Positions 1 through 6,453 are shown, counted from the stretch's first letter. The stretch: 25,479 nt of DNA from an uncultured Coriobacteriaceae bacterium (GCA_900552585.1 USAB01000020.1:1-25479), one strand, 5' to 3'. Notes: generated by a model not told the origin, from the letters alone. A program made the numbers and translations.

Positions 1-1
1 C

Positions 2-226
2 TGCTTCACGCATCTGCCGCAGATTGCCGTGGCGGGCGATACGCATTACTTGGTGCAGAAAGAGGCGGATTCGGACGACGGCGTGCCCAGCACCAGCCTG
101 CAGCGGCTTTCGGGGGACAATCGCGTGGACGAGATTGCCCGCATGCTGGCGGGAGAAATCACGGAGGCATCCCGTTCGCATGCTGCGCAGCTACTCTCTC
201 AGTCTGCATCTGAAACAAAAGCGTAA
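2..226 (+). CDS. recN: DNA repair protein RecN, C-terminal end (partial)
   Basis: The reading frame is open at the left edge and gives the last 74 residues of a protein ending at TAA 224-226. It begins CFTHLPQIAVAGDTHYLVQK, which matches the end of the RecN ATPase: the THLPQ(I/V)A segment (the H-loop region of SMC-like ATPases), then the conserved tail with a variable strand and R-V-x-E-I-A-R-M-L-A-G. RecN is an SMC-family ATPase that acts at DNA double-strand breaks. The 5' part, including Walker A, lies outside the window, so completeness cannot be judged. No clear terminator follows the stop. Confidence 0.88.
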   Translation, partial: CFTHLPQIAVAGDTHYLVQKEADSDDGVPSTSLQRLSGDNRVDEIARMLAGEITEASRSHAAQLLSQSASETKA

Positions 227-384
227 AGCAGAATCGCAAGATAGATGGTGGGTTTATCGAACTGCGTGCGAAAGACCGGTCCCAGCCCCTTTATCTGGTA
301 GACTGGGAAAAGTTTCTTCTGGGTCTGTAGTTGCGGAGAAATCCAAGTTCATGGCAGATGCGGTCTAAAGAATCCACGTAAGCC

Positions 385-500
385 GGGAGCGCTTTTCGGC
401 GGCCCGACGAGCATGGCGTATCCTAGAAGTAAGACGCACCGTCCGTCCATTGCGGCAAAATGGCCGCCGGGCGAGAGGGTAAGCGGCGGAAGCTGCTCCC
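385..500 (+). promoter_or_regulatory. Candidate structured leader RNA upstream of the substrate-binding lipoprotein
   Basis: The 350 bases between recN (226) and the next start (577) hold no convincing gene. Within them, GGGAGC 385-390 can pair with GCTCCC 495-500 to close a domain. Inside it, CGGCGGCC 397-404 is perfectly complementary to GGCCGCCG 462-469. CCGCCG 464-469 can instead pair with CGGCGG 484-489 across a 14-base loop, so the two inner helices exclude each other, as in a riboswitch or attenuator. I could not match it to a known riboswitch: the cobalamin, c-di-AMP, c-di-GMP, glycine and lysine core motifs are not evident. It could also be an independent small RNA. The pairings are seen in the sequence; a function is inference. 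Confidence 0.4.
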
Positions 501-576
501 CAGTGCGCGAGTGTGGGGGCAAAGACTAGGTCAGCCAGAAGAATCTCTTAGTTAGAGACGAGAGAGGCAAAAGGTT

Positions 577-1545
577 ATGAAGCGTTCGGTAAAGGCGATA
601 CTTGCCATGTGCCTTGCTTCCGTTATGGCGTTTGCGCTATGCGGATGCTCCAGCAACTCGTATACGCCCACCTTGAAGGATTCCACCATCGACTCTTCGG
701 CTTTGGTGACCGAAGGTACGTTGACGGTCGGCGTCAATGCCTCCAATGCGCCGTTCGCCTTCCAGCAGGACGGCAAGATCGTCGGCCTGGATGTCGACGT
801 GGCAGCGGCCCTGGCAGACCAGATGGGCCTGAAGCTCCAGATCACGGATGTGGGTTCCGACCCGAACACGGCTATCAAGAACGGAACGGTCGACATCGTC
901 ATGGGCATCCAGAAAACGGATACGAGCGTGGATGCCTGGCTGTCCGATTCATACCTGAACACGGCCACAGCGTTGTTCTCCACGGATGAGAATGCCGGCC
1001 TGCCCAGCAAGAGTTCCTCCACGACCATTGCCGCACAGACGTCGTCCGTCAGCGCGAACGAGGTCGTGAGCCAGTTCGGCTCCGATTACCTGACGTCCAC
1101 GCAAGACCTGCAAACGGCCTTCTCGAACCTCGAGGGAGGCACCGTGAAGTACGTTGCCTGCGATGCCGTCGCCGGCTCGTACATTGTGAACCAGTCTCAC
1201 TACAGCGCGAAGATCGTGGGCCTGATGGAGAAGCCGACGGGCTATTGCGTTGGTGTCGCCAGCTCGAACACCACCTTGAAGACGGAGATTGCAAATGCGA
1301 TGGCGAACATCTCCGACCAGGGCATCCTGAGTGTTATCCAGCAGAGCTGGCTCGGTTCCGCGCTTGACCTGAGCTCGTACCAGCTGACCAGCGATGCGAA
1401 GTCTGCGAAGGCGACCAGCACCTCCTCTTCCTCTTCGTCCTCCGCCACGTCCGCAGAGTCGGTGCTCTCCAGCGCAAGCACCAGCTCCTCGTCCGGCTCC
1501 GGCAATGTGTCGAACGTCGGTGCAAATGCAGCGAGCATCGGGTAG
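577..1545 (+). CDS. ABC transporter substrate-binding lipoprotein (SBP_bac_3, amino-acid type)
   Basis: This 322-residue protein has a basic start (MKR), a hydrophobic stretch and a lipobox L-C-G-C with the acylated Cys at 24, so it is a lipoprotein on the outer face of the membrane. Residues 45-260 form a family 3 solute-binding fold: LTVGVNASNAPFAF, then GKIVGLDVDVAAALADQMG, and an NGTVDIVMG segment. Such proteins usually bind polar amino acids or similar small ligands for an ABC importer. The last 60 residues are Ser/Ala-rich low complexity (many TCC/AGC codons), unusual for the family. No permease or ATPase gene is adjacent, so it is either an orphan binding protein or works with a transporter encoded elsewhere. 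The start has GAGAGAGGC / AAAAGG purine-rich sequence just upstream. The ligand cannot be read from the sequence. Confidence 0.9.
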   Translation: MKRSVKAILAMCLASVMAFALCGCSSNSYTPTLKDSTIDSSALVTEGTLTVGVNASNAPFAFQQDGKIVGLDVDVAAALADQMGLKLQITDVGSDPNTAIKNGTVDIVMGIQKTDTSVDAWLSDSYLNTATALFSTDENAGLPSKSSSTTIAAQTSSVSANEVVSQFGSDYLTSTQDLQTAFSNLEGGTVKYVACDAVAGSYIVNQSHYSAKIVGLMEKPTGYCVGVASSNTTLKTEIANAMANISDQGILSVIQQSWLGSALDLSSYQLTSDAKSAKATSTSSSSSSSATSAESVLSSASTSSSSGSGNVSNVGANAASIG

Positions 1546-1572
1546 CTCCGGTAACAGCTGAACATCGATTGC

Positions 1573-1603
1573 AGGGCGGGCCGAATCGGGTCCGCCCTCT
1601 CTG
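1573..1603 (+). terminator. Probable intrinsic terminator after the lipoprotein gene
   Basis: AGGGCGGGCC 1573-1582 pairs with GGTCCGCCCT 1589-1598 (one G-U) around a six-base loop. The following bases are pyrimidine-rich (CTCTGT) rather than a true T run, so termination may be partial. It lies 27 bases after the stop codon of the lipoprotein gene. Confidence 0.5.
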
Positions 1604-1616
1604 TATACTGATACAG
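1601..1616 (+). promoter_or_regulatory. Inverted repeat CTGTAT-actg-ATACAG overlapping a -10-like TATACT
   Basis: A perfect 6-base inverted repeat (1601-1606 and 1611-1616) encloses TATACT 1604-1609, a good -10 hexamer, about 70 bases before the next gene. No good -35 is seen at 17 bases. It could be the promoter of the 1678 gene with an operator over it, or a chance palindrome. Confidence 0.3.
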
Positions 1617-1677
1617 ATACACAGCGCGTTTTCGGGCCGGCGGGCCCGGTACGGACCTTCGGGAAGGGTGGATGGCC

Positions 1678-2121
1678 ATGGCTGAAAAGCAGGATGGATA
1701 CAAGCTGATCTCCGTCGACAGCAATGAGGAGGACGAGGTCGTCTTCCATGCGGGCACGCACCATGAGCAGAATCGACCGGCATCGGAAGAGTCCGCTTCG
1801 CAACCCGCTCGGAGCGAAGCGACGCCAGCCTCTGCCACCTCCTTCGAGGACGAAGGTGAATCAGGGCAGAAGCGGCAGGGTGCCTCCGCCTCTTCGTCTG
1901 CTCAGGATGGCAAGGATTGCCGGGCGCCGAAAACGGCGCAGGAACGCCAACGCGAACGCGAACGCGCGCAACGTCGTCAACTTGCCGAGGAGATTGCTAC
2001 TACGGAAGCGGATCTGAACAAGGCCGGCAAGATGTCCAAGCCCCAAGTTGCGATTATCATCGTCTGCATTGTGCTTTTGATAGTTACGGTAGTCTACGTG
2101 GTATCGAGCTTCATTTCGTAG
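1678..2121 (+). CDS. Uncharacterised C-terminally anchored membrane protein
   Basis: I do not recognise the family. From ATG 1678 the protein has 147 residues. The alternative ATG at 1672 lies too close to the purine-rich GGGAAGGGTGG at 1661-1671, so 1678 is preferred. Residues 1-70 are acidic, polar and probably disordered. A highly charged Arg/Glu/Gln stretch (about 82-120, QERQREREREAQRRQ-like) is likely a coiled coil or helix. It ends with a basic SKPQ and one hydrophobic segment (about 122-145, VAIIIVCIVLLIVTVVYVV) running to the C-terminus, giving a tail-anchored topology with the bulk in the cytoplasm. The next gene also encodes a single-pass protein with a disordered cytoplasmic part, 57 bases on, so the two may be co-transcribed and work together. 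Confidence 0.75.
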   Translation: MAEKQDGYKLISVDSNEEDEVVFHAGTHHEQNRPASEESASQPARSEATPASATSFEDEGESGQKRQGASASSSAQDGKDCRAPKTAQERQRERERAQRRQLAEEIATTEADLNKAGKMSKPQVAIIIVCIVLLIVTVVYVVSSFIS

Positions 2122-2178
2122 CGTACTATTGAACAGAGTGCCAATATCGATAACTTCCAATGCTATGTGGAGGAGAGC

Positions 2179-3345
2179 ATGTTCAATAAACGGAAGAAGG
2201 ACAAGCGCACACCTGAGTCGCGTACGGCCTATCTGACGACGATCGACGGCGCCTTTGCGGGCGATGAAGAAGAAAACGAGATTGTAGACGGCTCGCTGGA
2301 CAATCGGAATGAAGACGAACGGTATAAGAACGTTCGTCCCCAGGGCGTTCACGATGCTGCCGGGAAAGCCGGTGCTCCGAAGGGCAGCGTCCGGTTCGGT
2401 GAGGGCGATGCCGCCCAGCCCCGCTATTTCAGCATGGATCCGAAAAGCGGCAACCATATGGGTCCTGCCGCACAGCGTCCCGCGCAACCGCCGGCGAATT
2501 TCGACATGGTTGACGACGTGGAGCAGGCCATTATCGATGCGGCCGGCAGCCGCACCCCCGATGGAGCGGCGCACGAGGACCGCGCCATCAGGGCGAAGGG
2601 TTCGCTGATCGTCGCCGTTGTTCTGGCAATCGTCCTCATAATCGCGCTTTGCGTTGTCAGCATGCTGGCACTGAACGAGGCAGCTCAGGCCGAAACGCAG
2701 CAGACGCAGACCGGCGGAACGGCTGCGCAGGTATCCAGCGACCTCGAAGTCTCTTCCAGCTCTTCTACCACGAAGAAGACTGCCACGGTTCCCTCGTTGA
2801 CGACGCTGATCGGGTCGGATTCCGATCAGGCCGTCGACAAGCTTGGTCATGGTGCGCAGATTGCGAAGACGGCGGATTACTCGGATGATGCCATCGGCGC
2901 CGTCCAGCGCATCACGGTCGTGCTGACATCCGAGCCGTCTTCCAGTGAATATGACGCTCCGACTGTCTATCTTGATCTGAATGGCAAGGGAGCGGTCGTC
3001 GCGGCTTCGTATCGGGTTGCCATGTCCAGCCTGGGCTATGGTCCCATAAGCTTCAAGCAGGCGGTGGGGAAAAGCAAAGTCATTCAGCATGCCTTGGATG
3101 ATGCTGGCCTGACCATCCCGGCGAACACGAAGCTCACGCTGCCTTCGGACCGGAAGAGCTACAGCGTATACCAAAGCGACGGGAAGACACTTACGAAGCA
3201 GAAGCGCACGTTCACGGGCCAGGGTTCCGCAGCGGGTATGACGTACCATTGGAACGGCACCATTACGTACGATTATTCGAAAGCGAACGCGTCCGGCGAC
3301 TTGGCGAACACGAAGCGCGCCGTCCAGATCGGCGTGACGGTATAG
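2179..3345 (+). CDS. Uncharacterised single-pass membrane protein with extracytoplasmic domain
   Basis: I do not recognise the family. The preferred start is ATG 2179 (MFNKRKKDKRTPE), preceded by GGAGGAGAG at 2169-2177. An in-frame GTG at 2167 would overlap that ribosome-binding site. The protein has 388 residues: a basic then acidic, Pro/Gly-rich cytoplasmic part (1-140), one transmembrane helix at about 142-164 (SLIVAVVLAIVLIIALCVVS), a Thr/Gln/Ser-rich linker and a roughly 180-residue exported domain. The exported part carries a segment resembling PASTA-like repeats (VPSLTTLIGSDSDQAVDKLG), but the match is too weak to assign. The architecture resembles a membrane-bound envelope or division accessory protein. 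It follows the 1678 gene and precedes the infC promoter. Confidence 0.78.
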   Translation: MFNKRKKDKRTPESRTAYLTTIDGAFAGDEEENEIVDGSLDNRNEDERYKNVRPQGVHDAAGKAGAPKGSVRFGEGDAAQPRYFSMDPKSGNHMGPAAQRPAQPPANFDMVDDVEQAIIDAAGSRTPDGAAHEDRAIRAKGSLIVAVVLAIVLIIALCVVSMLALNEAAQAETQQTQTGGTAAQVSSDLEVSSSSSTTKKTATVPSLTTLIGSDSDQAVDKLGHGAQIAKTADYSDDAIGAVQRITVVLTSEPSSSEYDAPTVYLDLNGKGAVVAASYRVAMSSLGYGPISFKQAVGKSKVIQHALDDAGLTIPANTKLTLPSDRKSYSVYQSDGKTLTKQKRTFTGQGSAAGMTYHWNGTITYDYSKANASGDLANTKRAVQIGVTV

Positions 3346-3375
3346 CGATGATGCTTCCACGTTTGTGGAGATTGC

Positions 3376-3402
3376 TTGCATTGGCATCAGCTGTGGTATA
3401 GT
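3376..3402 (+). promoter_or_regulatory. Promoter of the infC operon with extended -10
   Basis: TATAGT 3397-3402 is preceded by TGG (3394-3396), an extended -10. TTGCAT 3376-3381 (15-base spacer) or TTGCTT 3372-3377 (19-base spacer) can serve as -35. The -10 is embedded in the inverted repeat CTGTGG 3391-3396 / CCACAG 3404-3409, which could be a repressor site or the first hairpin of the transcript. Predicted transcription starts near 3409, giving a leader of about 240 bases. Confidence 0.6.
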
Positions 3403-3531
3403 TCCACAGGTGTGATAAGAAGCGAGATGCGAATCTCCACCTATTTCGGCGCTTGCAAGCAGCTGATGGGTCCTTTGAATAGACGTTGTCATGGAACGAA
3501 GTTCGCTTCGTGACATTATTGCGTGAGCGAT

Positions 3532-3565
3532 AAGGGCCTGTGGTGGAATGCCGCAGGTCCTTTTT
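3532..3565 (+). terminator. Intrinsic terminator (attenuator) inside the infC leader
   Basis: AAGGGCCTGTGG 3532-3543 pairs over 12 positions with CCGCAGGTCCTT 3551-3562 (two G-U pairs) around TGGAATG, followed at once by TTTTT (3561-3565). This is a well-formed intrinsic terminator placed between the promoter and infC, so the operon is likely controlled by read-through. Other leader hairpins are GAGAT-gcga-ATCTC (3424-3437), ACGAAG-ttcg-CTTCGT (about 3496-3511) and GCAACCG-tttt-CGGTTGC (3577-3594). infC-rpmI-rplT operons are commonly controlled through their leaders, for example by L20 in Bacillus. The effector here is unknown. Confidence 0.7.
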
Positions 3566-3652
3566 ATATTGCACTCGCAACCGTTTTCGGTTGCAGACAC
3601 GGCCCGCAAGGGCAAAGCAAAGCGCATGCGTGCGCAGAAGGAGGTGGGCAAG

Positions 3653-4219
3653 ATAGCTGCTCAAGGTTTCCGGCTCAACGAGAACATCCGAATTCCCGAG
3701 TGCCGTCTGATCAGCTACAATGGCGACCAGTTGGGAATCTATCCCATCGAGAAGGCTCGCCAGATCGCCAGAGATGCAGGGTTGGACCTGGTGGAGATCG
3801 CACCGAATTCCAATCCTCCCGTTTGCCGCATCATGGATTACGGCAAATACAAGTACGAGCAGGACATCAAGGCCAAGCAGGCGCGTAAGAAGCAGACGCG
3901 GGTGGACATCAAGGAAATGAAGTTCCGTCCGAAAATCGACGTCGGCGATTACAACACCAAGAAGAAGCACGTCGAGCGCTTCCTGAAGGGTGGCAGCAAG
4001 GTCAAGATCACCATCATGTTCCGCGGTCGCGAGATGGCTCATCCCGAACAGGGCCTGAGCATTCTGGAGCGTCTTGCCGACGACCTGAAGGACGAGGCAG
4101 TCATCGAAAGCCAGCCCAAGATGGAAGGCCGTAACATGCATATGCTCATTGCTCCTTTGCCCGCAAACGTGAAGAAGAAGCAGCAGGCTGACAAGTCTGC
4201 CGAAAGGAAGGAAAACTAA
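3653..4219 (+). CDS. infC: Translation initiation factor IF-3
   Basis: IF-3 binds the 30S subunit, keeps it free of 50S and checks the initiator codon-anticodon pair. The protein shows the N-domain signature FRLNENIRIPECRLI...GDQLGIYPIEKARQIA, the linker VCRIMDYGKYKYEQ, and the C-domain KEMKFRPKIDVGDYNTK with GREMAHPEQG. I place the start at ATA 3653 because AAGGAGGT (3638-3645) lies 7 bases upstream and the resulting N-terminus (M-AAQGFRLNENIR) fits the family. That gives 188 residues. The in-frame ATGs at 3548 and 3626 would add 35 or 9 unconserved residues, 3548 lies inside the leader terminator, and 3626 has no comparable ribosome-binding site. Rare start codons are a hallmark of infC autoregulation (AUU in E. 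coli). The stop overlaps the rpmI start by one base. Confidence 0.95.
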   Translation: MAAQGFRLNENIRIPECRLISYNGDQLGIYPIEKARQIARDAGLDLVEIAPNSNPPVCRIMDYGKYKYEQDIKAKQARKKQTRVDIKEMKFRPKIDVGDYNTKKKHVERFLKGGSKVKITIMFRGREMAHPEQGLSILERLADDLKDEAVIESQPKMEGRNMHMLIAPLPANVKKKQQADKSAERKEN

Positions 4220-4416
4220 TGCCTAAGATGAAGACCCATCGCGGTACCGCTAAGCGCTTCCGCGTGACCGGCTCCGGTAAGATCATGCGCAGCAAGGCTT
4301 ACAAGAGCCACATCATGACGAAGAAGTCCCAGAAGCGTAAGCGCAACTTCCGCCATGAGACCGAAGTTGCCTCTTCCGACCAGAAGGTCATCGCCCGTAA
4401 CCTCGGCCTTCGCTAA
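4219..4416 (+). CDS. rpmI: 50S ribosomal protein L35
   Basis: The 65-residue basic protein begins MPKMKTHRGTAKRFRVTGSG and continues with KIMRSKAYKSHI and KKSQKRKRNFRHETEV, the standard L35 sequence. It is a structural component of the large ribosomal subunit. Its ATG overlaps the infC stop (TAATG), with GGAAGGAAAA just upstream, showing translational coupling. The length is normal for the family. Confidence 0.98.
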   Translation: MPKMKTHRGTAKRFRVTGSGKIMRSKAYKSHIMTKKSQKRKRNFRHETEVASSDQKVIARNLGLR

Positions 4417-4450
4417 GCAATCAGTTTTTCTTTAATACAAAGGAGTTTTC

Positions 4451-4807
4451 ATGCCTCGTGTAAAGCGCGCAGTCAATGCGAAGAAGAAGCGTCGTACCAC
4501 GCTCAAGCGTGCCAAGGGTTACTATGGCGCAAAGTCCCGTTCCTATCGTGCGGCAAAAGAGCAGGTGCAGCACTCCCTGCAGTACCAGTACCGTGATCGC
4601 CGCAACAAGAAGCGCGAGATCCGTCGTCTTTGGATTCAGCGTATTAACGCTGGTGCCCGTCAGAACGGCCTGAGCTACTCTGTCTTCATCAATGGCCTGA
4701 AGAAGGCCGGCGTGGAACTGGACCGCAAGGTTCTGGCCGACATGGCTGTCAATGATCCCCAGGCATTCTCCGCTCTGGTGGAAGTTGCGAAGAAGGCCGT
4801 GGCCTAA
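4451..4807 (+). CDS. rplT: 50S ribosomal protein L20
   Basis: The 118-residue protein begins MPRVKRAVNAKKKRRTTLKR and contains AKGYYGAKSRSYRAAKEQV, YRDRRNKKREIRRLWIQRINA and YSVFINGLKKAGVELDRKVLA, all diagnostic for L20. L20 binds 23S rRNA early in 50S assembly and in several bacteria represses its own operon through the leader mRNA. It sits 34 bases after rpmI with a clear AAAGGAG (4439-4445). It is the last gene of infC-rpmI-rplT, with a strong terminator 43 bases after the stop. Confidence 0.98.
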   Translation: MPRVKRAVNAKKKRRTTLKRAKGYYGAKSRSYRAAKEQVQHSLQYQYRDRRNKKREIRRLWIQRINAGARQNGLSYSVFINGLKKAGVELDRKVLADMAVNDPQAFSALVEVAKKAVA

Positions 4808-4849
4808 GTTCGCTTTCCTTTGCATGCGTATTTCCAGCGTTTGCCGATG

Positions 4850-4884
4850 AAAGAGCCCGTCTGATATTCAGGCGGGCTCTTTTT
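4850..4884 (+). terminator. Strong intrinsic terminator of infC-rpmI-rplT
   Basis: AAAGAGCCCG 4850-4859 pairs perfectly with CGGGCTCTTT 4873-4882. CTGA 4861-4864 / TCAG 4868-4871 extends the helix around a TAT loop, and TTTT ends it at 4884. Confidence 0.92.
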
Positions 4885-4924
4885 GTGTGTGGGGGAATCA
4901 GTTGCGATGTGAACGTGTGCTCAG

Positions 4925-5035
4925 GTGCGCGAGCGGGACGGCAGGCGAATGGGTGTGCGAGCGTGGCAACAGGCGAATAGATACCCGGAAAGGCGGTGTG
5001 TGCATGGGTGTGCTGGGTCAGGGCGGCAGGCGAAT
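4925..5035 (+). repeat. Degenerate 28-base tandem repeat with a third partial copy
   Basis: Bases 4925-4952 and 4953-4980 are two consecutive 28-base units identical at 22 positions, each ending in CAGGCGAAT. A third copy of GGCAGGCGAATGG lies at about 5025-5037. No coding frame with a start and ribosome-binding site covers it. It fills the gap between the rplT terminator and the tRNA-Glu terminator. Nothing else is seen in this 165-base gap. Confidence 0.55.
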
Positions 5036-5050
5036 GGGCCAAGCAAATAG

Positions 5051-5076
5051 AAAAGCCATCGGATAACCGATGGCTT
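5051..5076 (-). terminator. Intrinsic terminator of tRNA-Glu
   Basis: AAGCCATCGG 5053-5062 and CCGATGGCTT 5067-5076 form a perfect 10-base-pair stem with a four-base loop. On the minus strand the stem runs into TTTT, directly after the tRNA 3' end. Confidence 0.85.
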
Positions 5077-5085
5077 CATGTTTCG

Positions 5086-5160
5086 TGGTGCCCCCACCGA
5101 GAATCGAACTCGGGTCTCAGCCTTGAAAGGGCCGCGTCCTGACCTCTAGACTATGGGGAC
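5086..5160 (-). tRNA. tRNA-Glu (anticodon TTC)
   Basis: On the minus strand the gene starts GTCCCCATAGTCTAGAGG. The acceptor GTCCCCA pairs with TGGGGGC, the anticodon loop CTTTCAA carries TTC (complement of 5125-5127), the T-loop is GTTCGATTC, and discriminator A is followed by an encoded CCA (5086-5088). The length is 75 bases with CCA. It stands alone with its own promoter and terminator. Confidence 0.97.
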
Positions 5161-5190
5161 TATTTCAATTGTCGCATTTGCAGCCCGTCC

Positions 5191-5219
5191 ATTATGGCAA
5201 AGACGATTTTGAAACGCAA
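5191..5219 (-). promoter_or_regulatory. Promoter of tRNA-Glu
   Basis: On the minus strand there is TTGCGT (5219-5214), a 17-base spacer and CATAAT (5196-5191), with TGC directly before the -10. Transcription would start near 5184, about 24 bases before the mature tRNA 5' end. Confidence 0.65.
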
Positions 5220-5234
5220 GGGGTTTTCAAAATC

Positions 5235-5786
5235 TTATGTGTGCAGAATGAAGGATTTCTTGCACTTCGGGCAGGTAACGCGGATCGTGCCCTTGCCGCG
5301 AGGCACACGCAGGCTCTGACCGCATTCCGGGCAATGTTCCGTCATGGAGTCGGGATGCTCCTGCGCTTCGCGTTCGGCTGCTTCTTCCTTCTTGTGGGCA
5401 GCTTCCTCGTCGCGGCGGTTCTTCTCGCGCTCGCGTTTGCGGGCGGCCGCATGTTCTTTAGAATCCTGGCGCTTTTCCGCGCGCTCTTTCTTCAAGCGCT
5501 CCTTCTCCTCTTTGTCCACCGTGCCCTTGAAGCGGCGGGAGAGCGCCTGGTTTTCCTTCGCGCGGGCGGCCAGGTCCGTGGATGTTGCGCGATAGGCTTC
5601 GTAGATCACCAGAACGACGCCCACGATAAACGGAAGCGTGAACAGCATCGGATCCACGCCGGCTCCGAAGAAGCTCAACACGATGCAGATAAGGCCTGCG
5701 ACCAAGATAACGGCACCCAGGCCGTCCATGCCGTAGCGGGTCGTGCCGCGAGGCTCGTCGTCGTATTGGTTTTTCTTGTTCGGCAT
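5235..5786 (-). CDS. Membrane protein with coiled coil and C-terminal zinc ribbon
   Basis: The protein has 183 residues. Two hydrophobic helices (about 23-42, LGAVILVAGLICIVLSFFGAG, and 46-66, PMLFTLPFIVGVVLVIYEAY) form a hairpin in the membrane. A long, very charged Lys/Arg/Glu helix follows (about 75-148), probably coiled coil. The C-terminus is a zinc ribbon, CPECGQSL...VTCPKCKKSF, with two CxxC knuckles of the kind found in MJ0042-type ribbons, likely in the cytoplasm. Function is unknown; such small ribbons can bind nucleic acid or protein. The start at 5786 is well supported by AAGGAG 8-13 bases upstream on the minus strand. It is transcribed toward the tRNA-Glu gene, whose promoter lies just beyond its stop. 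Confidence 0.85.
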   Translation of the reverse strand: MPNKKNQYDDEPRGTTRYGMDGLGAVILVAGLICIVLSFFGAGVDPMLFTLPFIVGVVLVIYEAYRATSTDLAARAKENQALSRRFKGTVDKEEKERLKKERAEKRQDSKEHAAARKREREKNRRDEEAAHKKEEAAEREAQEHPDSMTEHCPECGQSLRVPRGKGTIRVTCPKCKKSFILHT

Positions 5787-5830
5787 GTTCGATGCTCCTT
5801 ATATACGCTGGTGAATCATGTCTGTTCGGC

Positions 5831-5839
5831 AGTGTAGCA
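5831..5839 (-). promoter_or_regulatory. Extended -10 promoter of the zinc-ribbon gene
   Basis: On the minus strand TGC-TACACT (5839-5831) is an extended -10 about 45 bases before the start codon. No good -35 is visible. The form matches other extended -10 sites in this window. Confidence 0.4.
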
Positions 5840-5994
5840 CAGGGATGCGGATGGATTGCTTGCCGCTGACGGCCCTGCATACACCGCCTGCCGCAGCGCT
5901 TCGCCGCGTGCGTCGAATTACTTCCCGTTTGCAGAAACCATAGAAAAAGAGCACCGCTATTTCGATATTTTATAGACGCTGTGGAAAGGATGGG

Positions 5995-6384
5995 GTGATT
6001 TGCAAAGTGCGTAACGATCTTGACATTACTGCGGCATGGCCCCATTTGGTGGTTGTCGCAAGCGAGGGGCTGGACGTTTCGAGCCGTACGGGCTATTGCA
6101 CGAACTACAACTACTATCGGGTGGAGAACGGCCAGTTGGCGGATTCCCAGAACCTTCCCGCGAAGGGCAAGGTCGATGAGAAGTACGCTAGAATCTTCTC
6201 GCAATTCGGCGTCGACGTGGTTGTTGTCAGCGATATCGGCGACCATGCGTGCCGATCATTCACGGACCGGGGTATCACCATCGCGCGGGGAGCGAAGGGC
6301 CGGGCAATCGAAGCGGCCCAGGATTTCCTGGATGGCAAGCTGGACGTCACGACGCCCACTCCTCCGACGGAGACGGTTGCCTAG
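5995..6384 (+). CDS. NifX/NifB-type dinitrogenase iron-molybdenum cofactor domain protein (orphan)
   Basis: The 129-residue protein resembles the small Nitro_FeMo-Co fold: LVVVASEGLDVSSRTGYC near the start, a central FSQFGVDVVVVSDIGDHA, and the alternating strand/helix end GITIARGAKGRAIEAAQDFLDG. Members carry iron-molybdenum cofactor precursors in nitrogen fixers, but many stand-alone ones in anaerobes have no known role. No nif, mrp or other Fe-S assembly gene is adjacent, so a nitrogenase role is not supported. The start is GTG 5995 with GGAAAGGA ending at 5990; GTG 6007 is an alternative. A typical intrinsic terminator follows at 6432. Confidence 0.75.
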   Translation: MICKVRNDLDITAAWPHLVVVASEGLDVSSRTGYCTNYNYYRVENGQLADSQNLPAKGKVDEKYARIFSQFGVDVVVVSDIGDHACRSFTDRGITIARGAKGRAIEAAQDFLDGKLDVTTPTPPTETVA

Positions 6385-6431
6385 TAGTTTCGCGTTTCGA
6401 TTCTCGATTCCCGCAAGTTTCTTATGGTGCA

Positions 6432-6453
6432 CGTCGCGATAGCGGCGTTTTTT
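6432..6453 (+). terminator. Intrinsic terminator after the NifX-type gene
   Basis: CGTCGC 6432-6437 pairs with GCGGCG 6442-6447 (one G-U) around GATA, followed by six T. Confidence 0.75.

Noticed and set aside
24..368. A 114-residue plus-strand frame across the end of recN
   Set aside because: It is in another frame from recN, has an Arg-rich composition and no ribosome-binding site.
3532..3565. A T-box riboswitch before infC (GGTGGAATGCCGC resembles the GGTGGNACCGCG core)
   Set aside because: The match is broken by extra bases, lies inside the terminator loop and stem, and no specifier or AGTA features were seen upstream.
1861..3651. A 596-residue minus-strand open frame across the two membrane-protein genes and into the infC leader
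   Set aside because: It runs opposite to supported genes, has an Arg-rich composition and no recognisable domain.
5169..5837. A 222-residue plus-strand frame opposite the zinc-ribbon gene
   Set aside because: The minus-strand reading has a clear zinc ribbon, two membrane helices and a ribosome-binding site; the plus frame is its mirror.
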